DNA from: Adiantum capillus-veneris
Taxonomy: Eukaryota > Streptophyta > Polypodiopsida > Polypodiales > Pteridaceae
Reading direction: 5' to 3'
NCBI GenBank assembly: GCA_014529385.2
Contig: CM043961.1
Coordinates: 14,024,978 to 14,088,977 of the forward strand
Length of the DNA: 64,000 nucleotides
How positions within the stretch are numbered: the first letter of the stretch is position 1; every line of letters starts with the position of its first letter. Below are positions 1 to 11,486 of the stretch, in pieces. The position numbers were made by a program, and so were the translations under genes. The notes below the pieces were generated by a model. It worked only from the letters and a program-made list of their open reading frames with translations. It made no database searches and was not told where the DNA came from.

Positions 1-1417
1 TCAAGTGATGAACTACAGCGATGGAAGCATTTTACCATCGACAATGGGTACCTAATCCACAAGGAGAGAGTTTGTGTACCGATGGACACAGACATTCGGC
101 ACCAAATTCTTTATGAATGTCATGATAGTCCAAGTGCAAGGCACCCGGGGATTAGAAAAACTTATTCTCTCGTATGAAGACAGTTTTATTGACCAGGTCT
201 ACATGGCTTTGTTCAAGCTTATGTCTTGTATTGCCAAAAATGTCAAGTTAACAAGGCAGAGCGCCTAAAAGTAGGAGGAATCTTACATCCTTTGGAGATT
301 CCGAATAGAAAATGGGAAAGTATCTCTATGGATTTTATTGTTGGTTTACCAATCACTATACAAGGTCATGACTTAGTATGGGTGGTCGTAGAGAGGTTGA
401 CTAAACTATGTAAGTTTATTCCGACCAAATCAACGATTAAGACATCGGAACTAGCCAAGTTATTTGTGGCCAATCTATACAAATGGTATGGTTTGCCAAG
501 TAACATTGTTAGTGACCGTGATCCCAAGTTTAACACCCACTTTTGGAGAGCTGTATTTAAATGATTAGGTACACAACTAAACCTCAGTTCAGTTGATCAT
601 CCAGAAATGGATGGTCAAATAGAACGGGTTAACCAGGTGCTAGAGGATATGTTAAGAGCAGACGTCAACAAAAAATAGTCAGACTGAGAAAAATACTTAC
701 CTATTCGACCTTGCCTACAACAATGCTAAGCATGTCACAATAGGTTTTAGTCCTTTCATGCTCATGTATGGGTTTCAACCTAGGTCACCAGTTACGGTGG
801 GGTTGGCAACCAAAAAACTCCAATAGGTTAAGGATTTTCTCCAAGACCACATGGATATGATGAAACTTGCTCGTCAGAATGTCCGACAAGCACATGATCA
901 GTATACAAAATACGCTGATGAGAAACGTCGGCAAGTTACCTTCAAAGAAGGGGAGGAAGTATTTTTACGTGTGCCAGAACATTCAGAAAGTCTGGAAACT
1001 GGACCGACCCCTAAATTACCTCCCTACTATTGTGGGCCTTTCAAAATACTCAAGCGAGTCGGCGATCGTGCCTACAAACTATTACTACCATCACATTCTC
1101 GCATTCATCCAGTGTTTCATGTAAGCCGTCTACGAAAGCGGTTACATGGGGACGACAACGTCATTGACCAACTTGTTTTGGTTGATTACATTGAACCTCC
1201 TACCTTACTGCATAAACCTGAACGTGTTCTGGATTATCATGAGTTGTGTACACGACATCACGTACGACAACAAGCCTTAATCAAGTGGAAAGACCGACCT
1301 GAAGAAGGTTCCACTTGGAAAAACATTGGTGTTCTTAAGAAGAAGTTTCCCACTTTTGTTTTCGAGGACGAAAACTCTTCTAAAGGGGGGAGTAATGTCA
1401 GGACAAGGGTCCTGTAA
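1..1417 (+). pseudogene. Ty3/gypsy pol remnant: integrase and chromodomain
   Basis: This is the 3' end of a gypsy polyprotein, entering the window already inside the region before the integrase. The zinc-binding part ends with 'YCQKCQ' near 235, followed by 'WESISMDFI' and 'VSDRDPKF' (first and second catalytic aspartates) and 'HPEMDGQIERVNQ' (catalytic glutamate region, about 598-640). A frame change or stop near 170-226, a stop at 562-564 and further stops between 676 and 850 break it. The last stretch, 851-1417, is open and holds the usual 'GPFKIL..VG..AYKL' and 'HPVFHVSRL' motifs and then a chromodomain-like end ('ALIKWKDRPEEGSTW'). In intact relatives the integrase inserts the cDNA and the chromodomain guides it to chromatin. 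This copy cannot make a functional enzyme. Confidence in the family is high. Confidence 0.93.
1383..1395 (+). other. Polypurine tract of the gypsy remnant
   Basis: A run of A and G with six consecutive G residues (1385-1390) lies at the end of the pol frame and directly before a TGTCA that starts the LTR. Position and composition fit the plus-strand primer of reverse transcription. Confidence 0.7.
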
Positions 1418-1565
1418 CCTAAGGACTAGGATGGTCAAGGACTACAGCCAAGGGCCGGACTAGACAGTGTGAATAGGGGATCCGTCTATGGCAAGGGGCT
1501 AGGAGCCCACCTATATAATGGGAGGTTGGGAGGAGGATCTCTAGTCTAGTTTCCCTAGTTCTTAC
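1396..1565 (+). mobile_element. Truncated 3' LTR (5' end only)
   Basis: Sequence starting TGTCAGGACA follows the polypurine tract, as an LTR should. A TATATAA box at 1512-1518 fits an LTR promoter. The LTR is cut off near 1565, where satellite-like sequence starts, so its 3' end is not in the window. The end coordinate is an estimate from where similarity to the satellite begins. Confidence 0.65.
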
Positions 1566-3400
1566 ATTACCATACATCCAAATTGGGCTATAAAAAAACA
1601 TGGAGAATCTAAGACATGTTGTACATTGAGTGTTTTGACTAAATGTCCACCACTTGTGCAAGCTACACTTCATAGATAGTAGACGGTTTAGTTTTTTTTC
1701 ACCATTTGGATAGCCTATGATATGTTGTCAATAAGGGATTTTATTTGAAGGCTCATCACTTATCCAAGCAAGCTCTATTGAAACATGAATAGGAGAAAAG
1801 CTCCACCACTTGTCCAAGCTAGCGCTATTGGAGCCAGCATAGAACATAAACTCCACCATGTACTCTATCTATGCTTCTTTCAAACAATCTTCACCACTTG
1901 GCTAAGATTCAATACATTGCGACTAAGTTAAAAGAAAGATTTACCATTTTCACAAAGGGGGCTATATTCAAATATGGAGAACATTGAATTTTTTGTCTGA
2001 ATGTCCACCACTGTTCCAAGTTATACACTTATTAATACATAGTAGGCAATTTAGTGTAGTAGTCCACAATGTGCGTAGCCTTAGGAAAAGAATGTATACC
2101 ACTTGGCGTGGAGAAATGATAATAGGTCCACCACTTGTCCATCCTAGGTGCCAGGTCCACACCCAACCTCTAAGGATATATCTTGAATGGTTTGTTCTCA
2201 CCATTTGGACAACCCATGACATTTTGTGAATAAGGGTTTTGTTGGAAGGTCCCCCACTGTCCAAGCTAGCTCTGTTGGACCTAGCATAGAAGAAAATATC
2301 CATCACCTATTCTATTTGTGCTTCTATAAAACATGGAAAAAAGCAAGCTCCACCACTTGGACAAGTTGAAATGAGTTGAGATTGGGACAAAAGTAAGCTT
2401 TACCATATGTCCGATCGGGCTTCATTAAAACATAGAGAATCTAAGATATGTTGTACATTGAGTTTTTTTCTTGAAGGTCCAACACTTGTCCAAGCTACAC
2501 TTCATAGATAGTAGACGGTTACCGTAGTAGTCCACAATGTCAACATGCTTAGCCTTAGAAATACAAGGTAAAATGCTTGTCTAAGATGGGCATGGAGAAA
2601 TGATAAAATTTGCATGACTTATTCATTCTTAGGATCTAAGGGCACGGTTCACCACTTGTCTATCTTGTAAAGCTAAATCTTGAGTGGTTTTTCTTTGTCA
2701 ACCTATACAGAGGGTTTTATTTCAAGGTCCACCACTTGTCCAATCTAAGCTCATGAGAACATGGAGAGAAGAAAATATCTACCACTTGTGTAGGCTAGAC
2801 TGATCAAAACATGGAGAGAAGCAAAGCTCTACCACTTGTCTAAGCTTAGATACAAAGATAGTAGATGGTTTAGTATAAAGCTCCAAGAGTTCTCCAACCT
2901 TTAGTAGCATGGTCCTTCTTGCTATTCTTGAAGGTCCACCACGTGTCCAAGCTAGCTCCATTGAAGTAATGGATAGAAGGAAATATCCACCACCTATCTC
3001 AGCTATGCTTCTTTGAAGCATAGAGAGATACAAGCTTCACCACTTTGACAACCTAGCATCCACTAAATCCAAGACAAATGCAAGCTTTACCATATGTCCA
3101 AACTCGGCTCCATTAGAACATATGGAACCCATGCTATGCTGTACATTGAGCTTTTTGTCTGAAGGTCCACCACTTGACCAAGCTACATTTCATAGATAGT
3201 AGAGGGTTTAGTCTAGTAGTCCGCAATGTGCCTATCCTTAGATATACAAGGTATACCACTTGTCTAAGATAAACTTGAATAAATAGTAATAGGTTCACCA
3301 CTTGTCCATCCTAGGTGAAGAGTCCACACCCGTTTTCTAAGGCTTTATCATGAATGGTTTTTTTTTCACGGTTTGGATAGCCTATGATATGTTTTTTTTC
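1566..3400. repeat. Satellite-like repeat block 1
   Basis: The block is built from diverged units sharing phrases such as 'caccacttgtccaagct', 'acatggagaa' and 'atagatagtagacggttta'. Using that last phrase as an anchor, units start near 1669, 2033, 2502, 2854 and 3189, spaced about 364, 470, 352 and 335 bp. The same unit types and spacings return in the block at 13195-16751, so this is a higher-order repeat and not a random set of short repeats. The block breaks off inside a unit near 3390, where T-rich sequence and then retroelement sequence begin. The small open frames inside it are chance products of the repeat. Confidence 0.85.
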
Positions 3401-3419
3401 GAATGACACGATTTTTTTC

Positions 3420-3992
3420 GAATGACAAAATCTTGGAACTGCAAGTTGACATGGTTTTTAGACCATTCATGCACCATTTTTGCTTCCCTCATGAAAGGAC
3501 GTCCTAAGATCATCTCCGATGCCATAGTTGCTTGGAGAAATCCATAACAATGAAGGTAATTCTTATTTTATGTCCAAAGACCTTGATCTTGAGATCTTCT
3601 AACATCCCAATAGGTTTAATGATAGACCCATTGGCCATCTTCACTACTATGGTTGTGGTCAAAAGGTGAGGTCTTCCCATAGTTTCCTAGCAATTTTTAG
3701 TCACAATGCTAACCCCAGTGCCACCATCAAGGATTCCCTTCACAGTTAATCCCTTAGTAGTGATTGGTATGGTCGCATTGGATTCATCACCCTCAAAGTA
3801 TTGTCCCAACTTGTTAACAGGTATTTCTATAAAAATGTTCTCATCTAGGTTGGGTTGTGGATCTAAGTGTTCCTCCTCTATTGGCATCTCCCCAGCTCCA
3901 TCCATCTGTGCTAAATGTGGTAGCCCAAACTTTAGTTCTCCATTGAGGAAGGCTCGAAGAGCTGAGACTACCTCAGGGCCCTTGTGGCTCAT
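3420..3992 (-). pseudogene. Retroelement aspartic protease fragment
   Basis: The open part (3992-3687) ends with 'VKGILDGGTGVSIVTK', which corresponds to the catalytic D-[ST]-G-A motif of retropepsins but reads D-G-G-T, so the active site is altered. After the stop, the frame continues with 'GRPFM' and a following tryptophan region (about 3420-3500) that match the C-terminal flap side of the protease in element 2. The preceding 'VNKLGQYFEGDESNATIP' has a clear counterpart just before the protease of element 2 ('LNKVGEYYEGEDGNTTLP'). Non-functional. Confidence 0.75.
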
Positions 3993-4600
3993 GAAGATCT
4001 TCCTTGTTGGTTTCTATCTTAGTGGTCGTTTTGGTCTTCATAGTTTCACCTGAATTAGAATCCTTTTCAGCGTCCTTCATATATACGGGGTCATCACTAG
4101 TCCCTATGTTGGTCTTTGAACTCGGGTCTGACTTCGCTATTTTTTGCGATTTCTTCCTTCGTGTTTTCTTCTTTTTCTGAGATTGGTCAATTGATTTCGT
4201 GTCTCTTTTCTCAAGAATATAATTTTGTTTTTGGAGCATCGATCGTGTGAGTACGTTTACTGGTACCACAGGTGTACTTTGTGATGGCTCCTCGGTAACT
4301 TCAATCAAGTTTAATGGCTAGATCTTTGGTTATTGGATTGTTTGGACATTGGGCAATCAAATGATCTATGCCACATCGATTACACATGAGTATCGGCATT
4401 GTAGACCTGCTTGCTTGATTGGTTTGCATTACTGTGGCATTCTTTTGTAGCCTAATAGGACACTCGGCTACACGATGTGGACCTCCACACTCATAGCATT
4501 GAAGAGGTGGTCTCTTAGCAATGTAATTGATATTTTGGCCTCTTGCCGCAAGAGCAACTACTTGATATACAGATTTGACTTGTCCCCAATAGTCCTCCAT
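3973..4600 (-). pseudogene. Gag C-terminal zinc knuckles and basic linker
   Basis: The 4600-4301 frame carries two Cys-His boxes, 'CYECGGPHRVAEC' and 'CNRCGIDHLIAQC', which bind nucleic acid in retroelement gag proteins. A frameshift in the overlap at 4301-4308 leads to 4308-3973, which contains 'VNVLTRSMLQKQ' and a lysine/arginine-rich stretch. Element 2 has a matching 'VQVVTRAQAQKK' segment after its own Cys-His box, so this is a conserved linker between gag and protease. Confidence 0.75.
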
Positions 4601-4606
4601 GTAGTA

Positions 4607-5992
4607 CTATGGAATTTCTTCAAGCACATCCATCCCATAGGCAATATTAGGGTCCATATCTTCCTCATAGCCTTCCAAACAAGCAATAGATGACTCACAA
4701 CCCACTTGATTCACTGAAGTGATTCTCGGATGTGGTGGTTGCGATCCTTGCACCGGAGGTGGTAAGGGTGTTTTTTGAACAACATTTTGGGTGCTAGGGA
4801 CCATGTGTTGTGTTGTTTGTTCAAGAGGTGGGGCCGGCATCAATGTAGGCATTGAAGGTGTGTCTGTCCATGCTAAGGTTAGTCTATTGGCCATCACGCA
4901 CTTAAATACTATGCAATCCTTAGCTTGATGACCATACCTTCCACAGGCATTGCAATTCTCATTGAATTTTACTCTAAAAGTAGGGCATTCATTGGTACTA
5001 TGCGGTCCATAGCATACTGAGCACCATTGTTGCTCCCTTCTTGGATACATATGTATGTTTTGCGGAGCACGATTGTCTCCAAGACTCTCTTGAATAGCCT
5101 TGGTGAGATCTGCTAAAGTCATCTCAAATATCCTTGGCTCCTTCAAAATAGGCTTTAAGGTCATTAGTTGATGCCGTGATGCTTGCGAGCTAATAGATTT
5201 AGTCTCAACAGACACTCTTTCTCCTTGAATCATTAAATTATCCTCCAATTGGATCGCATTGGTGGTGACTGCTTCCCAAGTTGTGATAGCTCTAATGACT
5301 AGGCCATTGTAGATATCCTCATGTTGTAATCCCCTAATGAATCTATCAAGAAATTGATTATTATTGAAGCACTCATTTGGATTACAATGAGAATTCAAAT
5401 GCTTCAAGCGACTAATAAAGTCTCTCACCGACTCTCCTTGCTCTCGTTGGGCTTTCTGGAGCTGAGAGGCTACACCCCAAAGCACTCCCTCTCATATGTA
5501 TTCTTTCAAGAACAGTCTCCTAAGATTAGGGTAAATCATTTTTTCTTCCACCCTTAGGGTTCTATACCAATCCCCTGCCTTCCCACTTAAGGTTAGGCTT
5601 AAAGCATTACTCTTATGCAGCTCATTGTGTTCTCCTAGAGAATCACATATTTGTTCAAACACTTCGATATGATTTCTCACATCCCCATCTCCACTAATTT
5701 TTTGTGTGAGCTTGGCTATTTGTACTGCCTTACTTCTAGGCTCTCTATCAGGCGTGTTACGCATATTCTCAGCAATAGATTGACCAATAACTTGAGCAAA
5801 TGTTGCCAAGTCACCTAAGTGAGCAGGCACCGTGGGTGAAGGCACTCCAGAGACTACATGTGGAGTAGGTATTGGCATTGGGCTTGGCGCATAGGAAGCC
5901 CTTGGGTTCCATGTTGGGTACGATGTTGTTCCATGTGGTGGTCCATAGTTCATATGTGTGGCCCTAGGCATAGCAGACGCCGGATGTGACAT
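4607..5992 (-). pseudogene. Retrotransposon gag domain with two zinc knuckles
   Basis: Two frames in the same phase (5992-5492 and 5485-4607) are separated by a single interruption at about 5486-5491. The first has a Pro/Met-rich start and then the retrotransposon gag fold ('HIEVFEQICDSLGEHNE', 'ALSLTLSGKAGDWYRTL'). The second continues it ('RDFISRLKHLNSHCNPNE', 'FLDRFIRGLQHEDIYNGL') and ends with Cys-His boxes 'CSVCYGPHSTNEC' and 'CNACGRYGHQAKDC'. Gag forms the particle that packages the element's RNA. Together with the knuckles downstream, this element has four Cys-His boxes, more than usual. Confidence 0.85.
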
Positions 5993-6043
5993 GCTAATGC
6001 TAGCCGGTATAGTCCCATGGAAATAAGAGCTTGGGTGTTGTGG

Positions 6044-7361
6044 TTATGGAGCATAGGTTGTTGAAACAATGGGAGGGGTAGGGACTACATGAGTACGAGG
6101 ACCCATGGGTGTATACAATTGGTACACACTTGTAGGTATTGTTGCAGGCATTGAGCTACCATGTAGCGGTGCTTTACTAACAAATGAGGTCCATGGAATG
6201 TTTCTTGGAATGCCCATCATTGGGGTAGGCATGGTAGCCATGGTGTCATCAAGGGAAAGTTGAGCTAGACTTGGAAAGGTAAAGCTATCACTTGTGGGCT
6301 CAGATTGCACTGAGACCCCTGGAGAAACAACATATGGAGGATCCATCGGACTTACTGAGGGAGTCTCCATTTGTGATAAGGTTGGTTGTTTAGCCTTCCC
6401 TCTATCCAAGAATCTCATGAGACCCGTTGAAGGCATGTTGATCCCCTTGTTCTGTCTCTCTTACTCAATGACCCATTGATGACCTCACAAACTCTTTGTT
6501 GTTGATCCTCCACACTAGTAGCACCCATCGTGGATTCTAGGACTTCTAACCAACCCACATGATAGGTGTGACCTGTTTATAGGTCCGTTAGTATTTCGGT
6601 TTGTAGTTTGTACTCCCAATTCTCATTTAGGAACCCTCCATCTAAACTTGAGGTGCTAGGGGTGTCCTTTGAACTAGATGCAATGTTGCTTTCTAGGGGT
6701 TGGCCCTTAGCGGTTGCTAAGTCAGGAGCACTTGATTGATCTCTTAGCAAGGATATTGACATAGGGGATTTCGCTTTTAACTCTCTTCATTGCTCTACCT
6801 TGCGTAAACTCTGACTTCCTTTTCCCTTGCTGCAAGGATATATCGCTCAACCTCTTGCACTTCGGCAAGGCTTCTACCATCAGGTAATATGACCTCAGAG
6901 GGGAATAGCTCTGAAGATTCAGGAGGTGCAGTGAATGAAGTATTCACGTGCACATTCTCTAAGGGCATAGGGTCTATGTTGTTCATGAATGGAGAATTTA
7001 CTTCCCCACCCCCCTCATTTACATCATTAGCTCCATGTTCGGAGCAAGTGGCTCTACTAAAGGTTTCCTTCAAGCGGCTAAGCACGCTTGTCCCGGATCG
7101 CAGGCCCATGGCATGCATGTCTTGGCTTGAGCTATCGGGATTAGGCATTGGGAAACCCTCCATGATGTCGTAGTCAAAGGAAGAGTCACTAGCCGCTATG
7201 TTCGGGTCTTGGTTTGTACTACCTTGGGTCCTCGTCGAGGGCCCGGAACCTAAGGTAGGTGGATATTGAGAACTCGTGTAGGTTGAAATTGTCTCTAGTT
7301 GCTCCGTCTCTAGCACACGACCAGAGCGCAGATACATGTGCCTTTGGCACCCTACAAGCAT
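6044..7361 (-). pseudogene. N-terminal part of gag polyprotein, element 1
   Basis: Three minus-strand frames (7361-6795, 6762-6577, 6436-6044) lie between the primer-binding site and the gag domain. They are low in complexity and rich in Ser, Pro, Thr and Met, with 'YLRSGR' and 'GLRSGT' motifs in the first. The third is in phase with the gag frame downstream. I do not recognise a domain. Position suggests a gag N-terminal extension broken by frameshifts. Confidence 0.5.
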
Positions 7362-8034
7362 CGACGAATAACCTCGAAGGTTAACCGCTTACTTTTTTAG
7401 GCGTCCATTTTCACTCGTTTTTTTATGTTTTTTAATGATCAATTTTTTTATTAGAGTGTGTGCTAGCTCAAAATGAGCGTATCACTCAAAGGGTTGCGGT
7501 GTGCTTTACAGCACAACGTTCGGTCACCTCAAGCTCCGTTGGTCCTCAAAAAAGTCGATTTTTAGCTACGTGTGAAGCTAAAATACGTAATTTTGAAGCG
7601 CGACTGAGGCCTGAGCTTGAGCGAGAGCTTGGACTTGGGTCTGGGAGATATTCCCGATCCCGGTCCTACGTTTGATTTTTTTTTTTGTTTTTTTGGGATA
7701 AGGTCGCCGCGGCCTGCGCGAGCACACACACACTCTACCTACCTACTTACAACTAATACACCTACTGTTACACACTAACACACTTCATTAGCTCTAACAG
7801 ATCTACTTCCTACTTACTGTACTTTGCATTACATAGAACTAACAACCTTAATACTAAGACCTTATCACAAAGAAAACACAGTAACCTTTCAAAACTTCAT
7901 TAACAAAGAAATACACAGTAGCAACACAAAATCCTTCTTCTCAACACACACTTCTTCCTTCCCTACCTTTCCTACAATTGAAATTGCACCACAAAAGAAG
8001 CAGAGAGTGTCATTCAAGCTTAGTGTATGGCATT
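7362..8034 (-). other. Untranslated leader of element 1
   Basis: No coding signal is seen. The stretch between the primer-binding site and the first gag frame is A/C-rich on the plus strand (7725-8000) with a T-rich tract at 7676-7700. On the minus strand it would be the leader of the element's RNA. Confidence 0.4.
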
Positions 8035-8051
8035 CCCCAGCAACGGTGCCA
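8035..8051 (-). other. Primer-binding site, tRNA-Asp type
   Basis: On the minus strand the sequence TGGCACCGTTGCTGGGG differs at two positions from the TGGCGCCGTTGCCGGGG primer site that pairs with the 3' end of plant tRNA-Asp. The LTR end should lie just to the right, with a terminal CA of the minus strand at about 8058. Confidence 0.75.
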
Positions 8052-8057
8052 AAATAG

Positions 8058-8301
8058 TGCGTGTCTGTCGCACGTGTCAATGCAAGGAACTGGCCAATAG
8101 AATGTGTGCAAGCCACAAATGGCTCCAAGCACACAACAAGCCTAAACTAGTAAGCTCAAAGATGGCAATGGTGTGTCACTCACATCTCTACGCTTGCTGT
8201 CGTGGAGTATTCCTCGCCGCGAAGAAGAAGGAGCCGCTGCTATGCCGCGCTCAATCGCCTCGCCGCCGTTGTGCCGCCTCAATGCTCGATCACACACACT
8301 C

Positions 8302-8335
<34 letters not shown>

Positions 8336-8551
8336 GCGTGCGCATACTCACACAAACAAAAGAAGATGAAGAAGAAGAAGATGGAGATGGAGCAAGAGAA
8401 CTCTTCTATTGCACCAAATGAGAGAATGAGTGAATTTTTGGTTTAGTTGACTTTTATATGAGCTCGCCCCATTCACACTTGGGCGCCTATGCTTAGCCAA
8501 CTAATCGCTTGAATGTTCTAGATAGAATACACCTCTCATCGGCGATCACTC
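8058..8551. other. Probable 5' LTR of element 1, no gene
   Basis: By position this should be the 5' LTR of element 1 (its boundary at the right is not clear). It contains a CT microsatellite and A/G-rich sequence. The short plus-strand frames across it are driven by the simple repeat. Confidence 0.35.
8299..8335 (+). repeat. (CT)n microsatellite
   Basis: An almost perfect run of CT dinucleotides with one G interruption. Confidence 0.95.
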
Positions 8552-9976
8552 TTACCCTTTTCCTATTGGACCGACAAACCCGGTACCTGACTCTACCAAA
8601 TAAATAATACGATGTCCATTGTAGGTGAAAGGAATGTGCGTGAGGGTTAACACACTTTTGGATTCAGTAGAGCAGTGAATACTCTCATTATCTGTCAAAG
8701 AATTGTGGGTTGCTTCCTCTTGTAGCTCGTGAGAAGAAACTTCATGTCCAGTATCGTGTACTTCAGTCATGTCAGAAATATCAAGCACACAAAGAAATTC
8801 ATCTAAGCAATCTTCATAGATCTCTTCATCCTGATCCCCTTCACACAGTTCTATGGTAGCCAAAGATCCATCGATACTCTGTGAAGACTCTTCATGCACC
8901 TCCTCTGAATAGGTACTAGTAGTAGAGAAATCATCCATAATATGTTGCTCATACATACCACAATCAGATAAAAAGACTTCAATAATGGCATTCTCTTCTG
9001 TCAACCTGACAAGGAAGCATCACTATTTGCATCATCATCTTGCCCTTGATATCAACACCTGTAAACATATCGTGAGCAACAACTATAGGCTCATGTATAC
9101 CCTCTATTGACTCCATAATTTCTTGCACTTCATTTGTTACAGTATAAATTTTATCAATGCAATCGTCTCCAAGGAACGTGTTGTTTTGCTTGGCTTCATA
9201 TGCTTCCATTGTGCTGAGAGGACCATCAACACCTTGTAAAGGATCATCTTGAACTTCTTGAGAACAATCCATGCTGCAAAGATTGCTAGTATGTGGAACA
9301 CTAACAACACAAATTTCTCCTTTATCTAGTTCCTCACAAGAATCAATGATAGAGGCACCTAACATGTGAGCAAGCTCTGAAAAATTTTCATCAATGGCTT
9401 TAGTCTGAAATTTGTGATTTACCTGTGCTAGATTGCTTGAAGCATGATCCTCTGGGACAAAATCTGGTACTTGCAAAGTTGCATCTGCTTTAGCTTTAAT
9501 CTGCTCCCAAAATTCATCATATCTGATTGTCTACAATTGAGCTCCATCACCTTTACTGAAAGTAACCTGCTTTTGTTGATTCATCTGCTCTATTTTCAAG
9601 GCTATGTGCCGGTTACCCACTTGTACAACTGCCTCTTCAAATTTAGCCGAGTTATTTGCATACTGATCGATAAGCTTTTGTATCTGATCATGCAATCCTG
9701 GAGCTACTAACCGGTCAAACTCCTCGATCATATGCTTAGTTGGAATATCCATAAGCTCCATCTCTGACCCGTAGCATGCAAGATATCCCTCACTATCGTA
9801 GCCATCAAAAATACCTCTTTCAAAAGAGACTTTATCCAATGCTTCTTCTACTGCTTCATCTCACTGGACTAATCCTCGTAAAAACTCTTCTCGGTCCAAA
9901 CCAAATTTCTCACAAGTAACCTACTGCTGCTGCATGAAAGCATCAAATAGCTGCATCATTTCTACTTGAGACGTCA
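8552..9976 (-). pseudogene. Unrecognised acidic ORF with stops
   Basis: Reading from an ATG near 9976, a frame runs left through about 475 codons, interrupted by stops near 9919, 9880 and 9530 and a frame change near 9000. It is rich in Asp, Glu, Ser and His and ends with 'YLVESGTGFVGPIGKG'. No domain is recognisable by eye. It starts 'MTMTSQVEMMQLFDAFMQQQ', which resembles the Gln-rich start of some retroelement gag proteins, but that is weak. It lies upstream, on the minus strand, of element 1's LTR and is probably the remains of another element. Confidence 0.4.
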
Positions 9977-10610
9977 TCGTCATCCTCTCTGTAAAAATTT
10001 CCCACCCCGGCTCTCTTCGCATCGGGTTCACCAAAGATGTCGGGGAAAAATATGTTCACAAGTTGAGTCGAGTCATCACCGGGCTGCTCGCTATGGGAAA
10101 CAGTGAGAGAAAGATGCACATCTTAAAGAATATAGCACAAAAGAACAGCTTGTACACCTTGAATTGAATTACTTAAATGAACTAAAAGCTAAATACAAAA
10201 AAAACATGATCGTAATAGGCAACAAGTGCTCTTGAACCCGCCGAGACGATGAGCAAAAGTGCAAATGCCAAATCTGTATGGCCTCAATGCCCTTCCCTTG
10301 CTCTTCCCGACCACATTCACATGCACTCACTTTTCCGTCGCTCAGTCTTCTTTTAACTCAAACAAACCTCTGAAAACTACTAAAGATTTGCTTCTCCATC
10401 GACATAACTCCTCGGCGGCTCTCCTTGAGCTATTCCCTCCCGTGATACTTCAGCTTACGCTTGTTTTTATTCCTTGCTCTCGTTCTCAGCCTGCTACTCG
10501 ACAACGCACTTGCTTGAAAGACCTCCCTATATCTTCCCCTCGCTGGATTATCTCATCTTAAAACCTTTGCTATGTGGTACCTCCTCATCACCCCACAAAG
10601 CTCTAGAATG
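9977..10610. other. No recognisable gene
   Basis: No domain, repeat or RNA gene could be supported in this stretch. The plus-strand frame at 10259-10561 has no recognisable motif. Confidence 0.4.
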
Positions 10611-10800
10611 TCATCCCAAAAGCCGCCTATGATTGATCTTCACCTCATAGTCTCCAATATGCAGCTTGTCAAGGATCTCTATCAACACTTTCAGTACCTC
10701 AAAATCAGGAACCATTGATTCATACTGCCCAATAATATCAAAATCACACTCGTAGAACTCCCTTGCTTTTCTCTCGTGCTGCTCCTTCTTACTGCTACTC
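10611..10800 (-). pseudogene. Histidyl-tRNA synthetase fragment
   Basis: The minus-strand frame contains '[27 protein letters not shown]' split here as '[13 protein letters not shown]' and '[16 protein letters not shown]', then '[14 protein letters not shown]'. This is the motif 2 region and following helix of cytosolic/organellar eukaryotic HisRS, the enzyme that charges tRNA-His. About 60 codons match; the flanking sequence on both sides does not continue the enzyme in any frame I could follow. It is therefore a captured or relocated exon fragment, not a gene. The frame listed upstream to 10928 is not HisRS. Confidence 0.85.
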
Positions 10801-10928
10801 TTGGGCCTAGCTCTCTCCCAAACCAACACAGACTGGTGCCGCTCTCCCAGCTGCTCGGGTTTAATGGCACAACCAAGCGCCCTTCTTATTTGGCTTGTCA
10901 GTGGCACTTTCCTTGCAGGATTTGCCAC

Positions 10929-11486
10929 ATTGCCCCTATTCTGTCACTCGGCACTCCTTCTCCCCAGCTCTGTCTACGTCTTGATGCGGCTTGCTTGCTT
11001 TTTTTGACGGCCCTCCTCCTCGACGGCTCCTGCCTACTTCAACTCTGTCCCCCGGCCGCTCTCTGTACGTCGTGCGCTTTTTTAATAAACGACCAACTTT
11101 GTTTTTCTCTATTAATAACAACATGCGGCCATTCACATTGAGCCTCATGTCGCAATCTCAAGTGCTTCATTTGAATTCCGGTTTAACCTCTCGGACTTTG
11201 CATCAAAGAAAGAACCTCCTTTCCCATCGGACTTCCGTGGCACAATATCTGAATATGAAGCTCCTTAAGAAGTTCTTGTGCTTTTGTGAGCTCTCCGCCT
11301 TGGCACCTTGTAGACCATACAATACTCGACACACACATCTACCAAAGAATTGACGACCCCCTGTAAGATTTCTCACTTCAAAATCAATAGCCCATGTATT
11401 ATAAAATACAATTGCCTTGCATTAATGGTCATGATTGCATAAATAAGCAATGAGCTCCAAATAACGCATCCTGAGCAATAAAGTCC
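10929..11486. other. No recognisable gene
   Basis: Sequence between the HisRS fragment and the TTAA transposon. Neither strand gives a domain that I can name, and further HisRS exons were looked for on the minus strand without success. Confidence 0.35.

Larger units (their letters stand above)
3400..8057 (-). mobile_element. Decayed gag/protease LTR element 1 (minus strand)
   Basis: Read on the minus strand, the order is a tRNA-Asp-type primer-binding site (8035-8051), an N-terminal extension (7361-6577), gag (6436-5492), zinc knuckles (5485-4301), a basic linker (4308-3973) and an aspartic protease (3992-3420). It stops within the protease ('GRPFM' near 3490), where the satellite block resumes. 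No reverse transcriptase or integrase is present, and the left LTR is missing. The protein order and several motifs match element 2 at 20266-25197, so the two are related. The PBS type is the one used by plant Tat/Ogre/Athila elements. Confidence 0.8.

Noticed and set aside
3706..4053. Plus-strand frames across elements 1 and 2
   Set aside because: They lie opposite recognisable gag and protease frames and show no motif of their own.
10929..11353. More histidyl-tRNA synthetase exons upstream of 10928
   Set aside because: Read on the minus strand in all frames without finding motif 1 or other HisRS parts.
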